NCBI RefSeq assembly: GCF_030020805.1 | Contig: NZ_CP125098.1 | Location: 6,161,501-6,225,500, forward strand | Length of the DNA stretch: 64,000 nt | Direction: 5' to 3' | Source: Paenibacillus sp. RC67 | GTDB taxonomy: Bacteria > Bacillota > Bacilli > Paenibacillales > NBRC-103111 | In this document: piece by piece, positions 43,537 to 53,028 of the stretch | Position numbering within the stretch: the first letter of the stretch is position 1 | Layout: every line of letters begins with the position of its first letter | Translations under genes and position numbers: made by a program | Notes under the pieces: model-generated | Database searches by the model: none | What the model was told of the DNA's origin: nothing | Seen by the model: the letters and a program-made list of their open reading frames with translations, nothing else

Positions 43537-45819
43537 TTGAAATCCAATCAAAAAAAGCAATCGTTTAGAGCGAAAAAAACAACGCTTTTATGTACGCTCG
43601 CCGTTTGCACCGCGTTAATGGCCAACGTCCCGTTGGCCTCTGCCGGTAAGGCGGGAGTATTTGTAGCTAACGACACTTATTTCACTTTAGAAAATGCCAC
43701 CTTCACAGCAGGGTCTGAATCCTCTGCCCTGCAATTTTCTATTAAAATGCATAACGGCAGCAGCGGTGCAGTCGATTTCAACGGATACGGAGTTCAAATC
43801 GTCGACGAGCAAGGCAACAGCTACCCTGCCAAGCTGACTAGCAAGCAAAATGCCCGGGTCAACTCAGGACAAGATCAACAGTTCAGCTTTGTCTCCCAGA
43901 CAGGGAAGAATGCTTCGGTTCAAAACCTGAAGGTTCAACTATTTGCATGGGATTCGGGATCTCCCACCTTTACTCGTAACCTGGGGGAGCTGTCCGTAGC
44001 GTCTGCCGTATCCAATGAGCTTGATCCAGCCAAGCTGATGCTCATTTCACTAAAGGACGTAGATTCCTCCTACAGTCAAGATGCCTTGGTCGCCATGCGC
44101 CTCGGCCAGAGCTATCCGGTTACGGAGAACGGCGTCCAATATTTGTTCACCGATCTTTATGTGAGGAATGCAGGCTCATCCAACTTTCAGCTGCCTTCCA
44201 GCTTGCAATTCCGGCTTAAAGGAACGGATTCATTGACTTATACGACATCCATAGTCAATACAGGACAAGATACATTGATCCCTGACAAGCTCACGAAGGT
44301 GAGACTTCGTACTCCGGTACCGTCCTCCTTCGATCCGAATCCTTTCGTTCTCGAAGCCTTTTATTCAGAGGACTCTGTAGATCGAATTGCCGGAAGTGTG
44401 CCATTAGCTGGAACAACAGCTACTGTCCCACTCGGAACAGAGCAGCCGTACTCCTTGTACGGTATGGACAAAGGCTTGAAAATCAAAGCCGATCAAGCCT
44501 TATCTACCCGGCAGAACGACGGCATCCTAGTGCAAAGTACGGTTACCGTGCGCAATGATGGTAATGAGGTCGTAGCTCTGCCAGCTTTATCGGCAACATA
44601 CATGCTTGATTCAGAAACATTGGCGGCATCGGTGCAGGATAAGTCCGTAACGACTGGATTTTTGGCTCCGAAGCAATCCGCAACCTATAATTTCTCTGTG
44701 TTGGTCCCTAGCGGAGTTGATCCTGCTACAGTTAAATTAGCTTTAATGGAGTCTGAAAGCAGCTCATCTAGCAGTTCTAATTCTAGTTCGAACACAAATT
44801 CGAGCTCTAGCAGCAACAGCAGCTCCAAAAGCTCCACCAACTCTAGTAGTTCTAATTCGACAACGTCAGGAACTAATGAATCAACGAATACAAACGCCAA
44901 CAGCTCTACTAGCAATTCCAATAGCACTAGTAACAATAGCTCCACCAAGAACAGCGTCAGCACGGTGAACGCCAACAGCATTCCTGTCATGATCATCGAT
45001 CTGAAAGGTATTCAGCAAACGAACAGCGCGACAGTACAAGCGAAGCCTTACCAGCTTGGTACTCCGCTCCCTCTAGCGCCAAATGGATTGATTGATAAAA
45101 ACCTTGAGGTCTCGCTTGTTGAGCTGCACATGCACGAAAATACAGATTTTGGATATAAAACAGCCATAGCAAAATATAAAATTACGAACAAGGGCAATGG
45201 AACACTTGTCATTCCGGATATCGGTACGGAGCTCGTTAATGATAGGGGAGAATCGTTCTCTGGAGTGAAGCAGTCTTCCACGACAACTACGATTATGCCT
45301 AACACCAGCTACGTCGTCAGTTATTCTTACATGATTCCGACCGATGTGACCGGCCAAAGCCTCGCACTGAACGTGATTGATCCGAAATCTGCAGCTCCGA
45401 ATAAGCTATCCATCGGCTCATTCCAGGTTGCTGTTCAAAGCGAGTCGTCCGATAAGTTGATCAGCTTCTATCCGTTTGATGTATCCTTTGATGCCTATAG
45501 TATCGCGACATTGTATAACAACGGATATGTATACCAGCTGAGTCTTGATCTGAACATCACTCGCAAAGATCCTGTCATTGTCGATCAAAACTTCTCCAAA
45601 ATGGAATTCGATCTGGTAGACGGACAAGGACGAATTCTCGGCTCCACATCCGCAAGCTTTACAGGAACGGAGAAGCTTATTAGCGGAAATCAAAAAATTA
45701 GCTTCAGCAACATTAAGACGGAGCAGTTCGATAACAATCTGACCATTAATGTTTATGAGACGATTGAGACGCCTTCAGGTACAGCGAAACGTCTGGTGAA
45801 GCAACTGACACAGAACTAG
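43537..45819 (+). CDS. Large secreted protein with Ser/Asn-rich linker
   Basis: 760 residues starting at TTG 43537 with GGGAGGAG upstream. Signal peptide to about residue 37 (ending ASAGKAG). There are repeated beta-rich modules of about 130 residues with YFTLENATFTAG, LQFSIKMHNGSSG and similar strands on both sides of a low-complexity Ser/Asn/Thr linker (about 408-472). The modules resemble immunoglobulin-like domains that contact wall or other proteins, but I cannot name the family. There is no LPxTG, SLH or lipobox, so it is released or held by other means. It follows the exporter genes by 40 bases and is probably cotranscribed, which suggests a partner or regulator of that exporter. Confidence 0.8.
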   Translation: MKSNQKKQSFRAKKTTLLCTLAVCTALMANVPLASAGKAGVFVANDTYFTLENATFTAGSESSALQFSIKMHNGSSGAVDFNGYGVQIVDEQGNSYPAKLTSKQNARVNSGQDQQFSFVSQTGKNASVQNLKVQLFAWDSGSPTFTRNLGELSVASAVSNELDPAKLMLISLKDVDSSYSQDALVAMRLGQSYPVTENGVQYLFTDLYVRNAGSSNFQLPSSLQFRLKGTDSLTYTTSIVNTGQDTLIPDKLTKVRLRTPVPSSFDPNPFVLEAFYSEDSVDRIAGSVPLAGTTATVPLGTEQPYSLYGMDKGLKIKADQALSTRQNDGILVQSTVTVRNDGNEVVALPALSATYMLDSETLAASVQDKSVTTGFLAPKQSATYNFSVLVPSGVDPATVKLALMESESSSSSSSNSSSNTNSSSSSNSSSKSSTNSSSSNSTTSGTNESTNTNANSSTSNSNSTSNNSSTKNSVSTVNANSIPVMIIDLKGIQQTNSATVQAKPYQLGTPLPLAPNGLIDKNLEVSLVELHMHENTDFGYKTAIAKYKITNKGNGTLVIPDIGTELVNDRGESFSGVKQSSTTTTIMPNTSYVVSYSYMIPTDVTGQSLALNVIDPKSAAPNKLSIGSFQVAVQSESSDKLISFYPFDVSFDAYSIATLYNNGYVYQLSLDLNITRKDPVIVDQNFSKMEFDLVDGQGRILGSTSASFTGTEKLISGNQKISFSNIKTEQFDNNLTINVYETIETPSGTAKRLVKQLTQN

Positions 45820-45827
45820 TAAAAGTA

Positions 45828-45886
45828 AAACCACCCCTTCCCTTGAAGCGTGAGTTCATTCACTTCAAGGACGGGGTTGTTTTTTA
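45828..45886 (+). terminator. Terminator of the exporter operon
   Basis: AACCACCCC...CCCTTGAAG pairs with CTTCAAGG...GGGGTTGTT between 45828 and 45880, followed by TTTTTT. Confidence 0.85.
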
Positions 45887-45893
45887 TATTGAA

Positions 45894-48800
45894 TTATACG
45901 ATATCAATTAGGAAGGTTTTAATCTCGTAGGGCTTCAGCTGCAGCCGCAGGACTGACTCATAACTAGGCTCTCCGATCGGACGTTCCATTAAGTCACTCT
46001 CCTGCCAGCTGCGGACGTTATATTCGCTTGATAGCTCCACAGTGCCTCTTTGCCCTGCATATTCATGGAAGCGAAGTACAATGCGTCCTCCATCCTCCGC
46101 TTGTTTCACAGCATCGATATGAACATAACCGCCGATAGCACGGAACAACGAGGTTGGTGCATGTATGACGCCAGCTTGAAACTGCAGCGGAGCATTCAAA
46201 TCCCATGCTTCTTCCACCGTGCAGCCGTTCAACCAGTCCCCTACGTGCGGCAGAATGGAGTAAGTAAAGGCATGATGCCCCTGATCGGCTTGAGGATCGG
46301 GTACCATGGCAGATTTCAACAGCGTAAGGCGCATCACGTTATCCTTGATGTCATAGCCGTATTTGCAATCGTTCATCAGGCTGACGCCATATCCGCGCTC
46401 AGATAAATCAGCCCACTGATGCCCTACCACTTCAAACCGGGCGTAGTCCCAGCTTGTATTCCAGTGAGTAGGCCGCTTCACGTTACCGAACTGAATGTCG
46501 TACGTTGCTTCGGTGGAGCGCACCTCTACCGGGAACGCAACCTTCAGCAGCTTGCGCTGTTCATGCCAGTCAACCTTGGTCTTGAAATCAATCCGCCGTG
46601 AATGAGTGTAAACAATAACTTCTTGCTCAAGTGTAGAAGCTTTATAACTCCAAACAAACCGCACAACGGCTCGAAGAGCTCCATTCTCAACGACCTCAGC
46701 CGATTGCAGTGTACGAATCTCCTCCATTTTCTGCGTATAAAAAATATCGATATCCCATGCTTCATGACGACCCTTAGGCTTATCCTCAAACACCTGCAGC
46801 ACATTGCCTTTAGCCCCATTGGCCAACACTTCGCGCTGTGCATCTTTATCCCAAATGGAAGTCAATTGACCATTCTCATTCCATTCCAGTCTGTAAAATG
46901 GGGTATCCATGCTGTTTTCCGCAGCAATGAATGGATTCAATTTATGTTTCTTTGATGTGTCGCGAGTTGGATTGAATTGAATCGTGGAGTGTCCCATTGA
47001 AGGCACGCTTTCCGTATGCACCCACCAGCCCATCTCCTCGCGTTGGCTTTCAAGCATTTTGCCGGAGCTATCTTGCCAGCTTCCTTCAGATGCTTGTTGG
47101 CCCGATGTTTTATCATCAATAAAGACAAGCCCGCTTCGCTCCCAGCCCGCGCTGTTCCATACGGTTACAGCCTCAAGTGCTGCAGAATCGGCTGAACGAA
47201 CAAGACTTGCCGATGCCTGCAAGTAAGCCTTCCGTATCTGCTTCTCCGCTTGTTCATATTCGACTCGTGAATCCTCATACACTTCCTGAATAGATGAGCC
47301 CGGAATAATATCGTGGAATTGATTACGCAGCACAATTTTCCAAGCTTCCGCAAGGTCTTGCTGAGCATATACGGTCCAATCCATGTTCATCAGACTGCCC
47401 ATAACGCCCATCCATTCCGCTTCTCGACCGAACAGCTCCAGCTTGCGGTTCATTAATTTGTTGTAGGCTTGGCTTGTATAGGTACCCCGATGCAGCTCCA
47501 AGTACAACTCACCGTCCCACGTATGGACGTACTCTTTGGTTTCAGCTACGGTTTGCTGCAATGTTTCGAAATACTCATCGACACGCCCTGTCGTTACCTG
47601 TGGAACTCCCGGCAGCTCATTGAGTCTTCTTCGCAGCTCCAGCATATCCCGATTCACGCCGCCTCCACCGTCCCCGTAACCATACGATAGAAGAAGCTCT
47701 TTGTTGATCGACTTGTCCCGATACGTTTCCCAAATGCCCTTGACGGTCCGGGCAGTCACTTCCCCGTTATATGTATATAACCATCCCCCTGCATTGTCTG
47801 GAGTCGTAATAAAGTGGGTCAATATTTCCGTCCCGTCAATACCGCGCCATTGGAACGTATCATGCGGCATCCGGTTATACTGATTCCAGCTGATCTTGGT
47901 CGTCATGAACGTTGATATTCCTGATTTGCGCAATATTTGCGGAAGCGCCCAACTGTAGCCGAATACGTCCGGCAGCCATAGGTAAGTACATTCAGCACCG
48001 AATTCTTCCTTCAAAAACCGGGTTCCGTACAAAAGCTGACGCACTAGCGACTCCCCGGAAGTCAGATTGCAATCCGCTTCCAGCCACATTCCGCCGCCAG
48101 CTTCCCAGCGGCCTTCACGGACGCGCTCCTTGATTTGCTCATAAATATCCGGGTAATCGGTCTTAATATAATCATAGAGCTGAGGCATCGTTTGGAGGAA
48201 TACGTAATCCGGGAACTTCTCCATCAAACGAAGAACGGTTGAAAAGGATCGTGCAGCTTTTTCACGAGTATGCTTAAGTCTCCACAACCAAGCGACATCG
48301 ATATGCGTATGTCCAATGCAGCGCACAGTAACCGGATGATGCTTAGGCAGATTCTCCACCGCTTCTCGCAATTGCTCCGCCGCGGCGGCTACAGAGGCAT
48401 AGAACTCGTCTGAACCAGGACTTGACCAATCCAGCTGTAAGAAGGCTTGATCCACGGCTGATACCAGCTGCGAGATCTCCGGTGCATGCTCATGAAGCTC
48501 TTGTACTACCTCCAGCGCGGCCAGAGCCGTGTAGTACAAATCATCGGTATCTTCGTCCAGCCAGCATAGCTCCGCACGCTTCAGCTGATGCTCTTGCACT
48601 GTATTCGGATGGTACCCCCCCATACCCGACCATAATCGAAAGCAAAGATGAAGCTTCGTACCTGCAGCGTTGTCCTGTAAAAATACTTCTTTATGGTTAC
48701 TGTCCACTCCCTGATAAGGCTCTCCATTGATAAAGAGCAGAGATTCAAACCCCGAGTTATTGCCTCCGCCCGTTTTACCGAAATCAAACCGTCCCAGTAC

Positions 48801-49055
48801 TTTGCGATCTTTCCAATTCTCAGGTACGTCTACTTCAGCAGCAAGCCATAAGTAACGGTCGCTTCCTTCCCAACGGTCACCGATACGCATAGTTCCTGCT
48901 TCATCATTCAAGGATAACGGCACAACGGGACGTTGCCCCGTCAAGCCTTCCGGATCTTCAAGACTCTCAAAAGCAGCAATCCGGTGCCGATCTCTATATC
49001 TGAATTCCGATAATTCCTGAAGCCGAGCTTTCAGCTTTTCCAATGTAAATAACAT
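45894..49055 (-). CDS. Alpha-mannosidase, glycoside hydrolase family 38
   Basis: 1053 residues from ATG 49055 (GGAGGAG upstream). Layout: an N-terminal beta domain (about 1-240), the GH38 catalytic domain with the zinc motif GHTHIDVAWLW (His249, His251, Asp253), the nucleophile Asp363 in WLPDVFGYSW, and the middle and C-terminal beta domains (DIQFGNVKRPTHWNTSWDYARFEV). No signal peptide, so it is cytoplasmic and acts on imported mannosides. It is paired with a LacI-family regulator upstream on the same strand, with an operator in its promoter. No cognate transporter lies in the window. Confidence 0.95.
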   Translation of the reverse strand: MLFTLEKLKARLQELSEFRYRDRHRIAAFESLEDPEGLTGQRPVVPLSLNDEAGTMRIGDRWEGSDRYLWLAAEVDVPENWKDRKVLGRFDFGKTGGGNNSGFESLLFINGEPYQGVDSNHKEVFLQDNAAGTKLHLCFRLWSGMGGYHPNTVQEHQLKRAELCWLDEDTDDLYYTALAALEVVQELHEHAPEISQLVSAVDQAFLQLDWSSPGSDEFYASVAAAAEQLREAVENLPKHHPVTVRCIGHTHIDVAWLWRLKHTREKAARSFSTVLRLMEKFPDYVFLQTMPQLYDYIKTDYPDIYEQIKERVREGRWEAGGGMWLEADCNLTSGESLVRQLLYGTRFLKEEFGAECTYLWLPDVFGYSWALPQILRKSGISTFMTTKISWNQYNRMPHDTFQWRGIDGTEILTHFITTPDNAGGWLYTYNGEVTARTVKGIWETYRDKSINKELLLSYGYGDGGGGVNRDMLELRRRLNELPGVPQVTTGRVDEYFETLQQTVAETKEYVHTWDGELYLELHRGTYTSQAYNKLMNRKLELFGREAEWMGVMGSLMNMDWTVYAQQDLAEAWKIVLRNQFHDIIPGSSIQEVYEDSRVEYEQAEKQIRKAYLQASASLVRSADSAALEAVTVWNSAGWERSGLVFIDDKTSGQQASEGSWQDSSGKMLESQREEMGWWVHTESVPSMGHSTIQFNPTRDTSKKHKLNPFIAAENSMDTPFYRLEWNENGQLTSIWDKDAQREVLANGAKGNVLQVFEDKPKGRHEAWDIDIFYTQKMEEIRTLQSAEVVENGALRAVVRFVWSYKASTLEQEVIVYTHSRRIDFKTKVDWHEQRKLLKVAFPVEVRSTEATYDIQFGNVKRPTHWNTSWDYARFEVVGHQWADLSERGYGVSLMNDCKYGYDIKDNVMRLTLLKSAMVPDPQADQGHHAFTYSILPHVGDWLNGCTVEEAWDLNAPLQFQAGVIHAPTSLFRAIGGYVHIDAVKQAEDGGRIVLRFHEYAGQRGTVELSSEYNVRSWQESDLMERPIGEPSYESVLRLQLKPYEIKTFLIDIV

Positions 49056-49075
49056 ACATGCTCCTCCTTCAATTT

Positions 49076-49103
49076 AACATAACACGTGTTATAATCATGT
49101 AAA
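49076..49103 (-). promoter_or_regulatory. Promoter and LacI-type operator of the alpha-mannosidase gene
   Basis: On the minus strand TTTACA (49103-49098) and TATGTT (49081-49076) are spaced by 16 bases. The palindrome ATAACACGTGTTAT (49079-49092) sits in the spacer, where a repressor would block polymerase. Confidence 0.75.
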
Positions 49104-49108
49104 AAAAT

Positions 49109-50146
49109 TTATGTCGTCAGCCCGACGCTTTCTCTGTCTTCTAGTAAAGCTTTAACCCAAATGCCGCTTTTATCTTCTACAGCTCGTTGTCCTTCCACAT
49201 ACTCGAGCAGTCTTTGCGCAGCCAAGAGCCCCATTTCCCGATAGGGTACTTCCATCGAAGTTATTGCCGGGAACAAATGCTGATTGATTCGTTCCGAATT
49301 ATCACAGGCCATAAGCTGAATATCTTTTCCTACTTGAATTCCAAGAAGCTGAGCCGCACGGCTCACATACACGGCTCCACGGGACCAGTTGGTCAGAAGA
49401 GAGCAAGATGAAGCCATGAATTTCTCGGTCCACTGCTTCCAATACACGATCCGCTCCGACCAAATTCCGTCCTCTTCTGAATAAACTACTGGCTCCATAC
49501 CATGAGAAGTCATCCATCGCTCGTAAGCGCAGCGCCTTTCATTATCCCCCCAACCAAGTGGGTTTTGATGATGCAGCTCCAAATAGGCTGGAATCCGCTT
49601 CGTTCTTTTCCACATAAAATTGAGCGCCCGATGGACGCTTTCTTCGTAATCCATCAGTACGGATGGGACCCCATCATGATGCGGATATCCTTCTACTGAA
49701 ACATAGGGTATCTGGTGTTTATTAACAGCCTGCACCCAATCCTCATTCACCTTATGCGGTCGATCTAAAGCGATAATACCATCAATTCGACGCTGTAGAA
49801 ACAAATCGAGTAAGCCTTCGATTCGCTGTTCGTAAGAGCTTCCGGAAGGATACAGCAGCACATGATATCCATGGCTTGCACAAGCTTCCTGCATCCCTTC
49901 TAATACCTGCAAAAACAAGGAGTTCGATACATTTCCATAGGCAGCCAGACAATGGCTTCTTCCCGTCTTCATTCCACGCGCTTGTGCATCCACCTGATAA
50001 TTGAGCTCGCGAATCACTTCCAGAACCATTTTACGTTTTTCCTCGCTTACACCAATTCCCGGAGTTCCGTTCAGCACGGCTGATACGACGCTGCGAGATA
50101 CGCCTGCTCGCTTTGCTACGTCAAAGCTGGTGACTCTTTTTACCAT
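49109..50146 (-). CDS. LacI-family transcriptional regulator of the mannosidase gene
   Basis: 345 residues from ATG 50146. Residues about 5-60 are the LacI helix-turn-helix and hinge (TSFDVAKRAGVSRSVVSAVLNG, then YQVDAQARGMKTGRS). The rest is a periplasmic-binding-protein-like sugar sensor (CLAAYGNVSNSLFLQVLEGMQEA, RRIDGIIALDR). The operators at its own and the mannosidase promoter share AATAACACGTGTTATT, so it should autoregulate and control the mannosidase, released by a mannoside or mannose derivative. The stop codon lies just upstream of the mannosidase promoter. Confidence 0.92.
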   Translation of the reverse strand: MVKRVTSFDVAKRAGVSRSVVSAVLNGTPGIGVSEEKRKMVLEVIRELNYQVDAQARGMKTGRSHCLAAYGNVSNSLFLQVLEGMQEACASHGYHVLLYPSGSSYEQRIEGLLDLFLQRRIDGIIALDRPHKVNEDWVQAVNKHQIPYVSVEGYPHHDGVPSVLMDYEESVHRALNFMWKRTKRIPAYLELHHQNPLGWGDNERRCAYERWMTSHGMEPVVYSEEDGIWSERIVYWKQWTEKFMASSCSLLTNWSRGAVYVSRAAQLLGIQVGKDIQLMACDNSERINQHLFPAITSMEVPYREMGLLAAQRLLEYVEGQRAVEDKSGIWVKALLEDRESVGLTT

Positions 50147-50166
50147 GTCAATGCACCTCTACATCA

Positions 50167-50194
50167 AAATAACACGTGTTATTTAAAAAGGCAA
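50167..50194 (-). promoter_or_regulatory. Operator and weak promoter of the lacI-type gene
   Basis: A perfect 18-base palindrome AAATAACACGTGTTATTT (50167-50184). On the minus strand TTGCCT (50194-50189) and a poor TTATTT -10 (50172-50167) flank its core. Confidence 0.8.
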
Positions 50195-50326
50195 CAGTTG
50201 TCTTAAAATCGACACACCCTCCACTTAATCCGTCTTCCATAGATTAAACATCATAAAAGGTGGGAGATTCATCCATACTAGAATAACAATATTAACTTTA
50301 CCCTCATATCGGAAAGGAAACCGCAG

Positions 50327-51124
50327 ATGATGAACCTAAAACAATGGAAAAGCAAAGCGTTGATACCTATCGGTCTGATCCTATCCCTCTGTTTGTTAAC
50401 TCAGCCCTCCTCCTACGCTGCCGAAAATCAGTATTCCAGAGCATCACCTGAGAGCTCCACCTATCTTATTAGGATGGACAAAGCCGATCTTACCGGCGAT
50501 TCGATCCCAGATACGATAATATTCAGCGGGACCAAACGAAATCCTAGTTCCAGCTATTACGATAAACTGAACATTCGAGTTGTAAGCCCCTCCGATTCTC
50601 AAACGATCAACATCGTATTGACAGGTGGCTACAATCCCTCTTTGAAGCTTTTGGATGTCAACGGAGACCATATCAGTGATATTTGCTTAAGCACTTCCCA
50701 AGACAGTAATGGAGATACCTCTTCTCTATTAATCTATTCCATTCAAAACCACCAAGCCGTCCCTGTGCCTCTCCCTGCACCTCTTAATATTAAAGGAATG
50801 CTTAAGGACAATTACAAAGCTTCCGTGACCATCCAAAATACGAATCAAACGTATATGCTTAATCTGTTGGAGCGCCGAACTTTGTATGACGCCATGGGGT
50901 ATTACCAGAACAGTCGACTTCTAAAGTCGGCAAAAGCGATCGTTAATGGCTACACTAAGCTTGAACCGATTGATCGGGATAAGGACGGCACCTGGGAGCT
51001 CAAGGGGATCCAGCCCATTACAATTCCCTCAAACGATAATACGATTGCTTTAGCTGAGTCCCTATGGAAATGGCGATACAATCAATGGACCTTAGTTAAT
51101 GCCAAAATCGTAAGTACATTCTAG
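50327..51124 (+). CDS. Secreted Asp-rich (FG-GAP/VCBS-like) repeat protein
   Basis: 265 residues from ATG 50327 (AAAGGAAACC upstream; an ATG follows at once). Signal peptide to about residue 31 (ending SYAAE). Three calcium-loop-like Asp motifs are spaced through the protein: DKADLTGDSIPD, LLDVNGDHISD and PIDRDKDGTWEL, as in FG-GAP or VCBS repeats. Such proteins are cell-surface or secreted beta-propeller fragments. The gene stands alone; the 140 bases upstream hold no other gene. Function unknown. Confidence 0.72.
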   Translation: MMNLKQWKSKALIPIGLILSLCLLTQPSSYAAENQYSRASPESSTYLIRMDKADLTGDSIPDTIIFSGTKRNPSSSYYDKLNIRVVSPSDSQTINIVLTGGYNPSLKLLDVNGDHISDICLSTSQDSNGDTSSLLIYSIQNHQAVPVPLPAPLNIKGMLKDNYKASVTIQNTNQTYMLNLLERRTLYDAMGYYQNSRLLKSAKAIVNGYTKLEPIDRDKDGTWELKGIQPITIPSNDNTIALAESLWKWRYNQWTLVNAKIVSTF

Positions 51125-51144
51125 CATAGAGATGCGAACAGAAA

Positions 51145-51178
51145 AAAACCAAGAAGCTTATTACGGCCTCTTGGTTTT
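51145..51178. terminator. Bidirectional terminator
   Basis: AAAACCAAGA (51145-51154) pairs with TCTTGGTTTT (51169-51178), between convergent genes. Confidence 0.85.
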
Positions 51179-51211
51179 AAACGTTAAGCCTAATGAACGG
51201 ATACTTGCTTG

Positions 51212-51805
51212 TCATGCCAGCATCATCTGCTTGAATTGCTGCATTGCAATATAATACCTGAACTTATTAAGATCGCCGGCCGAAATGCTATCGATTTCCG
51301 CACCGTAGCGAATCGTTTTTTCCAAGATATGCGCGTACCGCACAACTAGCTTTAAGTGAATGCTCTCGTCATCGCAAAACATGGTGCTGTCATAGACTTC
51401 ATGCATTTTAATAGAGAAATCGTTAATTTCAAAGCCTATTCCGAACCGGCTTGCGTCGACAACGCGTACTGCTGTCGTTTTGAAATCCTCGCTAATGGTT
51501 GCAAAAGTGTTAAGCTTATAACTTGTGTACTTCACATTGCCTTCGTTTAACCATTCTTCCACTTCTTTTTTGGGCTTTGCTTGTATGTGAAAAAGCTCCG
51601 AGTCAGCTGGTACCAGTAGCATCTTCGAGTTGGTATTGTGTAAAATCCTCATATTTTGACGGCGTTTAAAATCAAAGCACAGCACACTGTCTCCATCAGC
51701 AAGCGCTGTGTTCGTCTCAACTCCAACTTCCATAAAATCCTCTTGTTCATACCCGACATGCGCTTGATAAACTTTTCCTTTATGCAGCAGTTGAATGTCT
51801 TTCAT
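51212..51805 (-). CDS. PilZ-like protein lacking the RxxxR motif
   Basis: 197 residues from ATG 51805 (AAGGAGA upstream). The N-terminal half looks like the YpfB/YcgR-type 'flagellar brake' beta domain (VGVETNTALADGDSVLCFDFKRRQN). The C-terminal half has VRVVDASRFGIGFEIN, which matches the PilZ DxSxxG strand. The RxxxR c-di-GMP clamp expected just before is absent (KLNTFATISEDFK lies there), so c-di-GMP binding is doubtful. The leader carries three of the 40-bp hairpin units. Role unknown; it may be a non-binding PilZ relative. Confidence 0.6.
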   Translation of the reverse strand: MKDIQLLHKGKVYQAHVGYEQEDFMEVGVETNTALADGDSVLCFDFKRRQNMRILHNTNSKMLLVPADSELFHIQAKPKKEVEEWLNEGNVKYTSYKLNTFATISEDFKTTAVRVVDASRFGIGFEINDFSIKMHEVYDSTMFCDDESIHLKLVVRYAHILEKTIRYGAEIDSISAGDLNKFRYYIAMQQFKQMMLA

Positions 51806-51821
51806 GGGATCATCTCCTTAG

Positions 51822-51919
51822 AGTTTTGCGAAGCAAAACTACTTCGTAAGCATTCACTTCGAGTTTTGCGAAGCAAAACTAACTTCGTAAACATACCCGT
51901 GTTTTGCATTTAGCAAAAC
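51822..51919 (-). repeat. Array of three 40-bp hairpin units before the PilZ-like gene
   Basis: Hairpins AGTTTTGC-GAA-GCAAAACT at 51822-51840 and 51862-51880, and a diverged GTTTTGC-ATTTA-GCAAAAC at 51901-51919, at a 40-base period. The two clear ones are followed by ACTTCGTAAG or AACTTCGTAAA. The array abuts the ribosome binding site of the gene at 51805. Confidence 0.88.
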
Positions 51920-52144
51920 GAGGCTTTTCGACAAACGGTCGTGAAACTGACTTCAAACCTTGTATACACTAAATCTGAATGTGTAACGGTTTATACTTCT
52001 ACTATAGGAGATAAACTTTTAAAAAGTTTAAGGCAATTATTAGGAGACTATTAGATTTCTTGTCTAAGTTTGTCGAATGTCTCCACTTTGTGAAAATCAT
52101 GTTTAAACCATTTTAATTATATTAACCAGCCTGTATAAAATAAA
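51920..52144. other. Intergenic region without a gene
   Basis: AT-rich; should contain the promoter of the PilZ-like gene. Nothing else recognised. Confidence 0.4.
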
Positions 52145-52172
52145 ACAAGCCCTTCGAAATCGAAGGACTTGT
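52145..52172 (-). terminator. Terminator of the uxaA/SDR operon
   Basis: ACAAGCCCTTCG (52145-52156) pairs with CGAAGGACTTGT (52161-52172) with one mismatch; on the minus strand TTTTATTTT follows. It ends the catabolic operon 14 bases after the last SDR. Confidence 0.88.
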
Positions 52173-52185
52173 CGTCTTTAAAAAA

Positions 52186-52980
52186 TTAATGCTCCATATG
52201 ATCTTCCGGCTGTGCCGCTTTTACAGTCAAGCCGCCATCAACCATAAGCAAATGTCCATTTACTTGCATAGCTTCATCGGAAGCCAGGAATACAACGGCA
52301 TCGCCTATTTGACGGGCAGTACCGAGACGTTTCATCGGATTCGCTTCAATTTCTTTAGCGCGCAATTCCGGATCCGCCAAAAAGTCAGTGCACATATCGG
52401 TATCTACCGTGCTTGGTCCTACCGCATTGACATTAATGTTATATTTGCCGAGCTCGATGGCCATCCCTTTCGTCAGCATGTTAGCTGCCGCTTTGGACGA
52501 TTGGTAATGTGGAATAACCGGACTGGTAACGACAAGGCTCGCTGTCGAGAGTACGTTAACGATTTTGCCGTAACGCTTTTCGATCATTTTCTTCGCTGCC
52601 AGCTGGGAGCACATGAAGATGGATTTGACGTTCGTAGAGAACGTACGGTCCCAAGTCTCTTCCGTCACTTTCATGAACGGTTCGAATGGCGCGATTCCAG
52701 CATTATTGACCAAAATTTCAACGTCACCAAGCTGTTCTTCCACTTGTTGGAACATCGCTTCGACTTGGGCTTTGCTGCCTACATCCGCTTGTACGACGAT
52801 TGCTTTGCTGCCCAACGCCTCAATCTGTTCTTTCACTTTCTCAGCCAAATCACGGGAACGGTCTGACGTATAGTTGACTGCTACAAGCGCGCCTTCTTCT
52901 GCCAAACGAATGGCTATCGCTTCACCAATACCGCGGCTGCCTCCGGTAACCAGAGCAACCTTCCCTTTTAATCTTGCCAT
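52186..52980 (-). CDS. SDR-family oxidoreductase, last gene of sugar-acid operon
   Basis: 264 residues from ATG 52980 (TAGGAGGAA upstream). Classical short-chain dehydrogenase: cofactor loop TGGSRGIGEAIAIRLAEEG (residues about 12-30), NNAGIAP, catalytic Ser region, YQSSK (Tyr and Lys pair) and C-terminal VDGGLTVKAAQPEDHM. NAD(P)-dependent; substrate probably a sugar or 2-keto-3-deoxy sugar acid, from its neighbours. It follows uxaA-C by 48 bases. Confidence 0.85.
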   Translation of the reverse strand: MARLKGKVALVTGGSRGIGEAIAIRLAEEGALVAVNYTSDRSRDLAEKVKEQIEALGSKAIVVQADVGSKAQVEAMFQQVEEQLGDVEILVNNAGIAPFEPFMKVTEETWDRTFSTNVKSIFMCSQLAAKKMIEKRYGKIVNVLSTASLVVTSPVIPHYQSSKAAANMLTKGMAIELGKYNINVNAVGPSTVDTDMCTDFLADPELRAKEIEANPMKRLGTARQIGDAVVFLASDEAMQVNGHLLMVDGGLTVKAAQPEDHMEH

Positions 52981-53028
52981 CTTCCAAATTCCTCCTACAC
53001 AACTACACAAAAATGCGCGTTTATTGAT

